Shown in pieces: positions 15,595 to 23,988 of a stretch of DNA of 38,843 nucleotides (positions are counted from its first letter, which is position 1; every line of letters begins with the position of its first letter). Both the position numbers and the translations under genes were made by a program. The notes under the pieces were generated by a model. The model saw only the letters and a list, made by a program, of their open reading frames with translations. It had not been told where the DNA came from and ran no database searches. This DNA is from Planctomycetota bacterium (GTDB lineage: Bacteria > Planctomycetota > UBA1135 > GCA-002686595), in assembly GCA_028278425.1 (NCBI GenBank), contig JANQEJ010000199.1, positions 1-38,843 of the forward strand, given 5' to 3'.

Positions 15595-18500
15595 TTAGCC
15601 GACCAACGGCTCGCCGTCGGGAACACGCAGTGGCGTTTCGAGAACATCCTCGAGCTCTCCGGGAGCGAAGCGGCACAGGCCGACCACAAGTCCGAATCCG
15701 GCTCCGACGTTACCGCCGAGCTTGTAACGACCCGCCGGCGTGTGAGCGCTCCAGCCCTCGCGGTACACCGTGAGAATGGCCAGACATTCGCCGGTCGCGG
15801 CGTCCCACACGCGCACGCTCCTGTCGTCGGCGCCCGAGGCGACGCGCGCGCCGTCGGGGCTGAAGGCCACGCCGTTCACCTCGTCCGCATGCCCCTCCAT
15901 GCGGCGCAGCTCCTCGCCGGTCTCGGCGTCCCACACGCGCACGCTCCCGTCGTCGGCGCCCGAGGCGACGCGCGCGCCGTCGGGGCTGAAGGCCAGGCAA
16001 CGCACCCAGTCCGTGTGGCCCTCCATGCGGCGCAGCTCCTCGCCGGTCTCGGCGTCCCACACGCGCACGCTCTCGTCGGCGGCGCCCGAGGCGACGCGCG
16101 CGCCGTCGGGGCTGAAGGCCACGGCCCACACCCGGCCCGCATGTCCCTCCATGCGGCGCAGCTCCTCGCCGGTCTCGGCGTCCCACACGCGCACGCTGTT
16201 GTCGGCGTGACCTGTCGCGAGCAAGCCTTCGTCCCTACTCCAGGCTACCGCTTGACAGGAAGACGGAGGGGAAGAGGTTAGAGGAAGCGCCTTCATCCCA
16301 TCCAGGGCCGCACCGAAGGAGTCCACTGGGCCGAGGCCTTCGGAGTCTAGCTTCGCTCCGAGCAGCTTGGCGCGCCGTAAGTGGGCGTTCGTCAGGCGGC
16401 TTCCGCGGAGGTCGGCGCGCAGCAAAGACGCCGTGTTCAGCACCGCACCGGTCAGATCGGTGTCGCGTAGGTCGGAGGCGAACAAGTCTGCGCCGACCAA
16501 CTTGGCGCCGGCCAGGTTCGCGCCCCTCAGGTCTCGCTCGCGCAAGCTCACTCCGGAGAGGTCGCATTCCGATAGATCCGCTCCCGCAAGTACCACCGGA
16601 GCCAGGTCGACGTTGCGCAGGTCGCGGCCGCGCAGTACGACCCCCGTCTCGGCTTCCACTCCGGCCTGCTTCAAGACGAGTAGTGCGTTCTTCTCGCCGA
16701 TCCCGCCGACCGCATCGCCTAGCCTCTGGCGAGCCCAGACGATCGCGGCCTCGCGTCCGGCGATCCCCACGAAGAAATCCGCCATCAACGTCGACAGGGC
16801 CTGCTCTTCGAGCGCCTCGGGCCGCCGCTCCTGCTCCAGCTCCGCGGCGGCCTCGCGCGCCACAAGCCACTCGAGCACCGATTGGTGAATGAACGAGAAG
16901 TTTCCCTGGGGATCCCGCACCAGCAAGGTGCCGGAGCCCACTGCTTGAGCGGCCTCCGCCGCCCCTATGCGGCCTTCGAGCAACTCTCCTATGGCTCGTT
17001 CGACCTCTGCCCCGAGCTCGTCGCCGTGAACCGACTTCTCGGTCCGGCGCCAGAGTTCGCGGGCCAGATGCCCCACCGCGCGCCAACACTGGTCCTTGGA
17101 TACGCTCGGCAGCGCCCCGCGGGGCTGCTTCTTCTCGACGTTGTGAGCGATCCAGCGCTCGACCAAGATGCGGTAAAGATCGGCGGAGTCGATCCTTCCC
17201 TCGCGATCGCGCGCTTGCTCCAGTTCCTCGCGCGGGAGTTCGACGATGAAGCTCAGGAAGCGCGGGTTGTGCGAGAGGCCCAGCAGGTCCTTCACCTCAT
17301 CCAAGAGCGTCATCCACCCCTCCGGGTCTTCGCGCGTCGCCGGGTGGTTGCGCAAGAAGGACAGAATCTGCCGCTCGTCGAACTCCTCCACCTTGGCGAG
17401 GCGCAGGCCGGGCAGGTTGTCCACTTTGGCCATCAGTGCCTTCTCGGCCTGAGCGTCGGTTAGGAAGTGCTCGGTGCGGCTCGTGACGACGACCTTGGCG
17501 CGTCCCAACGCCGCCTGCATCAGCGTGTCGAAGTGCTCGGTGGCACGTTCGTAGGTCGTGCGGACCTCGAGCTCGTCGTAGCCGTCGAAGAGGAGTGCGA
17601 CCTGCCCCTGCTCCAGCATGTAGCGGAAGGCCTTGCGGTCCCAGCGGTCCATGCCGCCGGCGGTGAGCTGCTGGACGACCAGCTCGTCCAGGCTGCGCGC
17701 CTTCTGCAAGTCGCGCATCTCGATCAGGATCGGGGCAGGCGCTCGCGGGTCGGCAGCGAGCATGCGCGCCAGATTGCGGAGGATGAAGGTCTTGCCGGCA
17801 CCCGCAGTCCCGAGCAGCACGACGAAGCGCGCTTCGGGAGAGCGCAGCCAACCCTCGATGGTTTCCAGCGCGTGCGCTTCGGACGGTTCAAAGCCCGCGC
17901 GCCAGCCCGAGCCGCGCACGCTCAGGCGCTGGGGCACGTAGAGCGCGGGCGGATAGATCGGATCGCGCTCGAGCTTCTGGGTCTGCTTCTCGACGTAGGT
18001 ACTGAAGTCGAGGATTCCCAAGTATTCGACGAAGCTGAAGACACGAATCTGCTGAGACTCGGCGTAGCGCAGGACGTCGTTCGCGGCTCGTCGATCGCCG
18101 CCGTAGACGAGCTCGGACTCTAGCCGCGGGTGGTTGCGGCGGTAACGGGCGTCGACGTGACTGCGGAAGCGATCCACGTCTTCGCGCGTCAGGCCGTGCT
18201 CGAAGATCCCGATCGGGTAAAGCCTGGCAAAGGCGTCGTCGCCGTGCAGGACGCGGAGGTAGCACAGGCGCGGCTCGTCGTGCCACCGCAGCTCTACCTC
18301 GGAGCCCGGATGGCGAACGCGGCAGACCTCGGCGACCTGATGCGCGAAGGTGTCACGTTCCTGATTCTCTCCGCGCGACTTGCGAGACGAGTGCTCGGAC
18401 TTGCGGGGTTCGGCCTCCGGGAAGGTCGCCTGCACCCCGTCGAAAGCGACCGCCTCGGAGGTGTAGCCGGTATCGCCATCCTGCGACACGCGGTTATCGT

Positions 18501-19440
18501 CGATCCAGCGGGCGTCCTTCGGGTCAAAGCGCCGGCACCAGCGCTCCACGCGGTCTGGATGAACGCGCAGCACCTGATACTGGTTCGGTGATTCCTGAGC
18601 GCGTTCCTCGGCCACAACCCCCGCACTTCCGGTCGCGAGCACCGGGAGCTTCGGGTGGACCCAAGCCGTGTCCGTCTCGTGCGTGTGGCCGTGGAGGATC
18701 AGGTTTAGCCGGTTGCCCAGGAGGCGCTTGAGTGCATCAGCGTCCTGAAGGCTGTGGTCGTCGTTCTTCGGCCCGCGGAAGTGGTTGTGGTGCATCGCAC
18801 CGATGCGCAGCCACCCCCCGTCCCTCAGTTTGCCGAGCCGTTCCCGAAACCACTTCAGTTGCGCCTCGCCGAGGAAACCGTGGTGATCCTCGTCGCGGTG
18901 ACTCTCGTGCATCGTGGAGTTGAGTCCGGCGACAGCGACTTTCAGCTCCGCGAGCTCAAACAGCGACCAGGGCTCTTCCTCATCGAAGCGGTAATCGGCC
19001 TTCGAGGCAGCATGGAGCTTGTCGAAGAACGATGAGTAGTGGCTCCACTTGGGCCAAAATGGTCGGGAGGGCTCGAGCTCACTCGCTTCGCACTGCTTGA
19101 AGTACGCCTCGCAGGAGGCTCGGTTGACGTCGTGATTGCCCGGAACGACCAGGATGCGCTCGCGCGACAACGGAATCGACTTCCCGACGCCGAGCAGGAA
19201 TTGGAGCACGTCTTCGAACTCGCTCGGCCTGCCCCACTCCGCGAGGTCGCCGGAGACGATCATGAGGTCTGGGCGGAGTTCGTATTCCTCTAGGAGGAAC
19301 GCGAGGTCCTCCTGCAGTCGGTGTTCGAGCGTGTCGAGATCGTCGACCGCGTCGAGCTCTCTCGGCAGCTTGAAGCGATGCCTCGCCCCGAACTGAAGGT
19401 CGGAAAGGTGGACGATCGTAACCGTTCGAGATTCGGGCAT
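15595..19440 (-). CDS. Metallophosphoesterase-NACHT-pentapeptide-WD40 STAND NTPase
   Basis: This is a single protein of 1281 residues, ATG at 19440. Residues 8-275 are a calcineurin-like metallophosphoesterase: HLSDLQFG (the usual His of D-x-H is Gln16), SGDLAEW (63-69), VPGNHDVN (99-106), MHHNH (216-220) and LHGHTHE (249-255). Residues of about 360-480 form an unassigned linker domain ending in FSFVEYLGILDF. Residues of about 535-770 are a NACHT NTPase with Walker A GTAGAGKT (544-551) and Walker B LLFDGYDEL (616-624). A helical region follows, then pentapeptide repeats (about 932-1035, A-D/N-L pattern) and four WD40 blades (about 1062-1222). Effector plus NACHT plus repeat sensor is the plan of STAND defence proteins. 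It stands alone, convergent with the flippase gene. The function as an antiphage or stress sensor is inferred; no phage gene is near. Confidence 0.9.
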   Translation of the reverse strand: MPESRTVTIVHLSDLQFGARHRFKLPRELDAVDDLDTLEHRLQEDLAFLLEEYELRPDLMIVSGDLAEWGRPSEFEDVLQFLLGVGKSIPLSRERILVVPGNHDVNRASCEAYFKQCEASELEPSRPFWPKWSHYSSFFDKLHAASKADYRFDEEEPWSLFELAELKVAVAGLNSTMHESHRDEDHHGFLGEAQLKWFRERLGKLRDGGWLRIGAMHHNHFRGPKNDDHSLQDADALKRLLGNRLNLILHGHTHETDTAWVHPKLPVLATGSAGVVAEERAQESPNQYQVLRVHPDRVERWCRRFDPKDARWIDDNRVSQDGDTGYTSEAVAFDGVQATFPEAEPRKSEHSSRKSRGENQERDTFAHQVAEVCRVRHPGSEVELRWHDEPRLCYLRVLHGDDAFARLYPIGIFEHGLTREDVDRFRSHVDARYRRNHPRLESELVYGGDRRAANDVLRYAESQQIRVFSFVEYLGILDFSTYVEKQTQKLERDPIYPPALYVPQRLSVRGSGWRAGFEPSEAHALETIEGWLRSPEARFVVLLGTAGAGKTFILRNLARMLAADPRAPAPILIEMRDLQKARSLDELVVQQLTAGGMDRWDRKAFRYMLEQGQVALLFDGYDELEVRTTYERATEHFDTLMQAALGRAKVVVTSRTEHFLTDAQAEKALMAKVDNLPGLRLAKVEEFDERQILSFLRNHPATREDPEGWMTLLDEVKDLLGLSHNPRFLSFIVELPREELEQARDREGRIDSADLYRILVERWIAHNVEKKQPRGALPSVSKDQCWRAVGHLARELWRRTEKSVHGDELGAEVERAIGELLEGRIGAAEAAQAVGSGTLLVRDPQGNFSFIHQSVLEWLVAREAAAELEQERRPEALEEQALSTLMADFFVGIAGREAAIVWARQRLGDAVGGIGEKNALLVLKQAGVEAETGVVLRGRDLRNVDLAPVVLAGADLSECDLSGVSLRERDLRGANLAGAKLVGADLFASDLRDTDLTGAVLNTASLLRADLRGSRLTNAHLRRAKLLGAKLDSEGLGPVDSFGAALDGMKALPLTSSPPSSCQAVAWSRDEGLLATGHADNSVRVWDAETGEELRRMEGHAGRVWAVAFSPDGARVASGAADESVRVWDAETGEELRRMEGHTDWVRCLAFSPDGARVASGADDGSVRVWDAETGEELRRMEGHADEVNGVAFSPDGARVASGADDRSVRVWDAATGECLAILTVYREGWSAHTPAGRYKLGGNVGAGFGLVVGLCRFAPGELEDVLETPLRVPDGEPLVG
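15775..16257 (-). repeat. Four near-identical 126-bp WD40-coding tandem repeats
   Basis: The same DNA block recurs with an exact 126-bp period (42 codons). For example, the CGTCCCACACGCGCACGCT element starts at 15801, 15927, 16053 and 16179. Each unit encodes one blade with the pattern GH-x-x-x-V, FSPDGARVASGA and SVRVWDA-x-TGE. The near identity at DNA level shows recent duplication or homogenisation and suggests that copy number may vary. Assembly collapse or expansion is possible here. Confidence 0.93.
16336..16647 (-). repeat. Pentapeptide-repeat coding segment within the NACHT protein
   Basis: About 20 consecutive five-residue units with Leu at the central position (for example LAGADLSECD, LRGANLAGAK, LVGADLFASD, LRDTDLTGAV, LRRAKLLGAK) encode a right-handed quadrilateral helix. 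Unlike the WD40 blades they are diverged at DNA level, so they are older. Confidence 0.85.
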
Positions 19441-19542
19441 GGCGAGCCGGAAGAGTGCAAAACAGCGCGGGAAACGCAGTATGCGCGGATCCTAACACAA
19501 GGCGGCCACGAGTATTCCCGCCCAGCGCCGGCCTTGCTGGCA

Positions 19543-20748
19543 TCAAGGGAGCATGTGGACCGTCCAGACGTTCGTCTCCCCGGCGGTGCCGTCGAGCGGA
19601 CCGACGATCACGCCCTGCAGGTGGAGGTCGAAACCCGCCGCGCTGTCCGGGATGGCGACCTGCGGCGACTGGAAGACTCCGTTCGGCGCGACGCTTCCGC
19701 TCCAGACGCCGGCCAGCGCGAGCGCGAGGAAGTCGGGAGCGAGCAGCAGGTTCGCGCCCAGCACGGCGAGTCCCGGAGGGGCCAGCGGCGGCTGCAAGGT
19801 CCCCGCGCAGAAGACGAGTTCCGTCGCGTGCTGCTTCGCCTGGACCTGGACCCCGAGGGTCGCCTGTCCCAAGCCGACGCCGAGCAGCACGCCGGCCGTC
19901 CCGATCTGCGCGGGGACCAAAGAACCGGGATCCGGCCGCGCGTTGAGGATCGGCTCCTCGAAGCTCAGCGGCACCCAGTTGGACTGGTCGTACCAGTCCC
20001 CGATTGGTTGGTAGCCGCCGCCCGCGTTCCAGCCGCCGAAGGGCGCCGCGTTCGTGCCCGGAATCTCCGCCGCGTCCTCACCCTTCTGGCAGAGGAAGTC
20101 GCTGTTGCTCGCCGCCCACTGGAAGGTGTAGTCCCCCGAGGAGCAGCCCGTCGGCCCGCCGCTCACGAAGGGCATCCCGCCCTGGATGAAGAAGGTGATC
20201 GTGAGATCGGTCGTCCCGTCGACGGGGAAGGAGCTCGCGTCGAGCACGATCGGCGTGGCGAAGGTGATCTCCACCTCGTAGAGGAGGGACTCCTCCGTGC
20301 AGCCGGAGAGCGACGGGCACCCGTCGACGCAGCCGTAGGGATTGCCGGGCAGCGAGCACGGGTCGGGCAGTCCGCTGTTGCCGAGGCTGACGAACACCCC
20401 GTTGGGATCGCCCGGCGTCGGTTCAATCCCTCCGACGGTGGAGCTGGGCTGGCCGCGGCTGAGGAAGAAGTCGTGGAAGTCCGGCGACGTCGACCAGTTG
20501 CTGTCCAGGACGACGAGGCTCAACCCCGTGACGCTGAGGTCCCCGTCCGCGGCCAGGAGCGTCTCGCGGGGATAGACCTTCCAGAAGAGCTCCCCGTTCC
20601 AGTCCGGCGGGAAGGTGCCGACCGGCGACCCCACGCTCGGGTCGTTGACGTACCAGGAGACGTCCGGCCCGTTGTTGAGGACCAATTCGTTCTGTGCGTC
20701 GGCCAAGCCCGCGGCCGCCAGGGCGGTAGCGATCGGTAGAGCTCTCAT
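19543..20748 (-). CDS. Secreted protein of unknown function
   Basis: The start ATG 20748 is fixed by AGGAGG at 20756-20761, 7 bases upstream; the protein has 401 residues. The signal peptide is MRALPIATALAAAGLADA followed by QNELVLNNGPDVSW. The mature protein is beta-rich with several Cys (LPDPCSLPGNPYGCVDGC, GPTGCSSGDY, FLCQKGED) and ends in a repeated-looking beta domain (LAPDFLALALAG, GFDLHLQGVIVGPLD). This C-terminal style occurs in many secreted proteins of uncultured Planctomycetota; that statement rests on recollection. I cannot assign a function. It probably forms an extracellular or surface beta structure. It is isolated, with 102 bp to the NACHT gene and 114 bp to the next gene. Confidence 0.8.
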   Translation of the reverse strand: MRALPIATALAAAGLADAQNELVLNNGPDVSWYVNDPSVGSPVGTFPPDWNGELFWKVYPRETLLAADGDLSVTGLSLVVLDSNWSTSPDFHDFFLSRGQPSSTVGGIEPTPGDPNGVFVSLGNSGLPDPCSLPGNPYGCVDGCPSLSGCTEESLLYEVEITFATPIVLDASSFPVDGTTDLTITFFIQGGMPFVSGGPTGCSSGDYTFQWAASNSDFLCQKGEDAAEIPGTNAAPFGGWNAGGGYQPIGDWYDQSNWVPLSFEEPILNARPDPGSLVPAQIGTAGVLLGVGLGQATLGVQVQAKQHATELVFCAGTLQPPLAPPGLAVLGANLLLAPDFLALALAGVWSGSVAPNGVFQSPQVAIPDSAAGFDLHLQGVIVGPLDGTAGETNVWTVHMLP

Positions 20749-20755
20749 GAGTTCG

Positions 20756-20761
20756 CCTCCT
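20756..20761 (-). promoter_or_regulatory. Shine-Dalgarno site of the secreted-protein gene
   Basis: A perfect AGGAGG on the minus strand lies 7 bases before the ATG at 20748. It decides the start in favour of 20748, which opens on the signal peptide, over the longer open frame to 20784. Confidence 0.8.
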
Positions 20762-20862
20762 TGTCGAGTTCCCGTGGTTCCCAACAGAAGCGACGCGAGA
20801 ACGGCGCAGAGTTTCGCCGAATCCGGCCTTCTCGGCCGGGGGGCGCGGTCGGTGTAGACCGC

Positions 20863-21381
20863 TCAGCCGTTCTTCGCCGCGTTGATCTCTCCGTCGTCGA
20901 AGAAGGCGACCCCGTGGCCTTCGCCGGCGCGCGCCTTCGCGATCCACACCGCCTGGCCGGTGTGCCAGCCGAAGTGCTCGACGACGTGGAGGATCGCCTC
21001 CAACCCGGTGGGGTTTTCGCCCTGGATCGCGTAGCGCCGACCGAGTGCCTTGGCGTCCATCGCGTCGAGCACGGAGCAAGCCTCGCCGACGGTGGCTGCC
21101 AGGCGTTCGATGAGCTCGCCTCCGCTCGGACCGTCGGTCGCGGCGAGCTCGCTCGCGCGCTCCCGGTGGTCGGACGCACCGCCGAGCCCGCCGACGATCC
21201 ACTGGCGCACGTTTCCTTCGAGGTGGAGCAAGACGTTGCCGAACGAGATCACGCCTTCGTGCGGCCGCCACCAGAGGTCTTCCTCCGGAAGCGCTTCGAG
21301 CGCGCGCCGGAGGCGGGGAAGGTAGGTTTCGCGAAGATAACTCGCCGCCGCGTGGGCAAAGTTGGTTGCCATATCGCTCAT
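20863..21381 (-). CDS. DinB-superfamily protein (DUF1572-like)
   Basis: The start is ATG 21381 (172 residues); ATG 21372 is an alternative. It is a four-helix-bundle DinB-type protein: LPRLRRALEALPEEDLWWRP, ISFGNVLLHLEGNVRQWI and a C-terminal HVVEHFGWHTGQAVWI. The His residues in NVLLH and EHFGWHTGQ match the metal-binding triad of the family. Members include thiol-dependent (bacillithiol or mycothiol) transferases and many uncharacterised proteins. The enzymatic role here is unknown. It is divergent from the cyclase gene with only 18 bp between start codons, so the two share or overlap promoters. The long open frame continuing upstream on this strand is antisense to the cyclase and is not used. 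Confidence 0.85.
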   Translation of the reverse strand: MSDMATNFAHAAASYLRETYLPRLRRALEALPEEDLWWRPHEGVISFGNVLLHLEGNVRQWIVGGLGGASDHRERASELAATDGPSGGELIERLAATVGEACSVLDAMDAKALGRRYAIQGENPTGLEAILHVVEHFGWHTGQAVWIAKARAGEGHGVAFFDDGEINAAKNG

Positions 21382-21399
21382 GCACGGAATGCTACCAAC

Positions 21400-22062
21400 A
21401 TGGCCAGAATGATCGATCTCTCCCATACCCTCGAGCACGGCATGCACACCTACCCGGACCTTCCCGGGCCGGAGGTGAGCGACTTCCTGACGCACGCCGA
21501 GACCGCCCACCGCTACGCGCCCGGCGTGGGGTTCCACTTCGCGAAGATCGAGATGCTCGGCCAGACCGGAACCTGGGTCGACGCGCCGCTTCACCGATAC
21601 GAAAACGGCAAGGACGTGGCGGATCTGCCCCTGGAGCGGCTGGCGGACCTCGACGCCTGCCTCGTGCGTCCCGACCTGAGCCGCACGCGCGCGATCGAGC
21701 CGGAGGTCTTCGCCGGGCTCGACCTCCGCGGCCGCGCGGTGCTGATCGCCACGGGTTGGTCGCGTCACTGGCGCTCCGACGTGTACGCCGCCGGCGGACA
21801 CCCCTTCCTGACGCGCGACACGGCCGAGCTCCTGCTTGAGAGCGGAGCGGCTCTGGTCGGCGTCGACTCCCTCAACGTCGACGACACGAGCGATCCGGAG
21901 CGGCCGGTCCATTCGCTCCTGCTCGCGAACGACATGCCGATCGCCGAGCACATGACGAACTTCGACGCGCTGCCCGAGGGGCCGTTCCGCTTCCACGCGG
22001 TGCCGGTGAAGGCGAAGGGGATGAGCACGTTTCCGGTGCGGGCCTTCGCCGTGGCGCCTTAG
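21400..22062 (+). CDS. Cyclase-family (kynurenine formamidase-like) hydrolase with altered metal motif
   Basis: The protein has 220 residues from ATG 21400; ATG 21409 is possible. It begins IDLSHTLEHGMHTYPDLPGP, typical of the cyclase family (PF04199). The metal-binding motif HxGTHxDxPxH reads QTGTWVDAPLH here: the first and second His are Gln and Trp, while Asp and the last His remain. Other conserved parts are LIATGWSRHW, GVDSLNVDD and ANDMPIAEHMTNFDAL. The family hydrolyses amides and cyclic amides such as N-formylkynurenine. The changed ligands suggest a variant subgroup with a different substrate or a different metal geometry. It ends 2 bp from the convergent asparagine synthase stop. 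Confidence 0.88.
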   Translation: MARMIDLSHTLEHGMHTYPDLPGPEVSDFLTHAETAHRYAPGVGFHFAKIEMLGQTGTWVDAPLHRYENGKDVADLPLERLADLDACLVRPDLSRTRAIEPEVFAGLDLRGRAVLIATGWSRHWRSDVYAAGGHPFLTRDTAELLLESGAALVGVDSLNVDDTSDPERPVHSLLLANDMPIAEHMTNFDALPEGPFRFHAVPVKAKGMSTFPVRAFAVAP

Positions 22063-22064
22063 GA

Positions 22065-23981
22065 CTACGCCGCCGCCGGCCGGCGGTCGACGAAGGTGCG
22101 GTACCAGAGCTCCAGCGTCATCAGGCTGAAGACCTGCTTGACGAAGAGAAACTCCTTGCGCCGCATCGAGCCGACCAGCCGCTCCACCGCTTCGGGCCGG
22201 AAGATCCCGCGCTCGCGCACGGCGTCGGCGCCGAGCAGGTCGTCCATCATCTCGACGAAGCCGGGCTGCTCGAAGTAGTTCTCGACCGGGACGTAGAACG
22301 GCATCTTCTTCCGCCGCGCCGTTTCCTTGGGAAGGACGCGCTCGGCCAGGCGGCGGAGGATGTACTTCCCGGTGAAGCCGCGGACGCGCTGCGTGCGCGG
22401 CAAACGGAAGGCGAAGTCGATCAGCTCGTGGTCGAGGAAGGGGACGCGGCCCTCGATCGCGCTCGCCATGCTCATCTTGTCGTTGCGCAGGAGCATGTTG
22501 TCCGGCAGCCAGTGTCCGAACTGCAGCCGGAGCATCTGATCGAAGCGCGAGCCCTCGTCGCCGTAGGTGGGCGGCTCCCAGTCGTTCGTTTCCGCTTGGA
22601 GCGCGCCCTCGAACTCCGGCGTGAAGAGCCCGGCGGTGTCGCGCGGGTCGAAGAGCGAGATCAGGTGGCGGTACCCCTCGTCCTGGTTGCCGCGGTCCAG
22701 GACGTCGAGGTAGTCGAGCGCCTTCTGCTTGCCGCGCTTTCCGAGGTAGGCGGGGTACTTGAAGACCGTGTTGAGCGTGGCGGCCGGGGCGAGGTTGGCC
22801 AGCGGCCGGACCACGCCGCGCCGCACGAAGCCCGGGGTCAGCCGGCGATAGAGCCCCGCCGCCCACATCACCTTGTGGAACAGGTAGCCGCCGAAGATCT
22901 CGTCCGCCCCTTCGCCGGTGAGGATGACGCTCACCTCCTTCTTCGCCTCGCGCGCGAGCTGGTACATCGGGATCGCGATCGCGTCGCCGAGGGGCTCGTC
23001 CGCGTGGTAGACGATCTCGGGCAGGAGCGCGAAGTCCTTCACACGCGTCTCGACCACGTGGTGGTCGCAGCCGAGGAGCTTCGCGGTCGCCTCCGCCTCG
23101 GTCAGCTCGTCGTGCTCGTAGTCAAACCCGACGGAGAACGTCTTCACCGGCGCGTTCGTGAGCTTGGACATCAGCGCGACGATCACGCTCGAGTCGAGCC
23201 CGCCGGAGAGGTACGCGCCGAGCGAGACGTCGGAGATCAAACGGCGGCGGACGCTCGCCTCCATGTGCTCCGCGACCTCCTCGAGCCATTCTTCGCGGCT
23301 CTTCCGCTCGGGCCGGTCGTAGGCGGGCGGCGACCAGAAGCGCCCGGTCTCGACGCGGCCGCCGCGCCAGCGCATCCACGTACCGGGTTCGAGGCGTTCG
23401 ATCTCCGCGAACATACCGTGCGGACCGGGCGCGTAGCGCAGCGCCAGGTAATCGTGCACGGCGTGGGCGCGCGGCGTGCGCGCGATGCCGTCGTACTGGA
23501 GGATCGTTTTCGTCTCCGAGCCGAAGAGCAGCTTGTCGCCCAGCCTCGCGAAGTAGAGCGGCTTGATCCCCACGCGGTCGCGCGCGAGGAAGAGCTCCCG
23601 CTTGCGCCGATCCCAGACCGCGAACGCGAACATGCCGTTGAGCTTCGAGAGCGCGTCGACTCCCTCCGCCTCGTAGAGCCGCAGGAGCACCTCGGTGTCG
23701 CTGTCGGTTTCGAAAGCCACGCCCGCCGCCTCGAGCGGCTCGCGCAGCTCGCGGTAGTTGTAGATCTCCCCGTTGTAGACGATCGTCAGCGCGCCCGACG
23801 CCGTCGTCATCGGCTGGTGCCCGCCCGCGAGGTCGATGATCGAGAGCCGCCGGTGTCCCAGGCGCACCTCGCCGTCGACGTGAATACCGGAATCGTCGGG
23901 CCCGCGGTGGTGGATCGTCTCCACCATCCGCTCGATCAAGCCCGGTTCGTCGATTCCGACCGTTCCGCAGATGCCGCACAT
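22065..23981 (-). CDS. asnB: Asparagine synthase (glutamine-hydrolysing) / EPS-locus amidotransferase
   Basis: The protein has 638 residues, ATG 23981. The class II glutamine amidotransferase domain begins MCGICGTVG, with Cys2 as nucleophile, followed by HHRGPDDSG, LGHRRLSIIDL and VYNGEIYNYRELR. The synthetase domain carries the PP-loop YLSGGLDSSVIVAL and LTGEGADEIFGGY, and later RNDKMSMASAIEGRVPFLDH. It makes asparagine from aspartate, ATP and glutamine, or amidates another carboxylate. In exosortase/EPS loci such enzymes commonly sit beside glycosyltransferases and deacetylases, as here, so sugar-acid amidation is a plausible alternative. The ATPase gene upstream ends 7 bp before its start. 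Confidence 0.93.
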   Translation of the reverse strand: MCGICGTVGIDEPGLIERMVETIHHRGPDDSGIHVDGEVRLGHRRLSIIDLAGGHQPMTTASGALTIVYNGEIYNYRELREPLEAAGVAFETDSDTEVLLRLYEAEGVDALSKLNGMFAFAVWDRRKRELFLARDRVGIKPLYFARLGDKLLFGSETKTILQYDGIARTPRAHAVHDYLALRYAPGPHGMFAEIERLEPGTWMRWRGGRVETGRFWSPPAYDRPERKSREEWLEEVAEHMEASVRRRLISDVSLGAYLSGGLDSSVIVALMSKLTNAPVKTFSVGFDYEHDELTEAEATAKLLGCDHHVVETRVKDFALLPEIVYHADEPLGDAIAIPMYQLAREAKKEVSVILTGEGADEIFGGYLFHKVMWAAGLYRRLTPGFVRRGVVRPLANLAPAATLNTVFKYPAYLGKRGKQKALDYLDVLDRGNQDEGYRHLISLFDPRDTAGLFTPEFEGALQAETNDWEPPTYGDEGSRFDQMLRLQFGHWLPDNMLLRNDKMSMASAIEGRVPFLDHELIDFAFRLPRTQRVRGFTGKYILRRLAERVLPKETARRKKMPFYVPVENYFEQPGFVEMMDDLLGADAVRERGIFRPEAVERLVGSMRRKEFLFVKQVFSLMTLELWYRTFVDRRPAAA

Positions 23982-23988
23982 AGGAGAT

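Noticed and set aside
15775..16257. CRISPR-like or satellite repeat
   Set aside because: The 126-bp units are fully coding, contain no unique spacers and encode WD40 blades.
19441..19542. Sigma-70 promoter of the NACHT gene
   Set aside because: No -35/-10 pair with acceptable spacing could be identified by eye.
20863..22866. A 667-codon minus-strand frame as one protein
   Set aside because: Only its last 172 codons read as a DinB-type protein; the rest is antisense to the cyclase and asparagine synthase genes.
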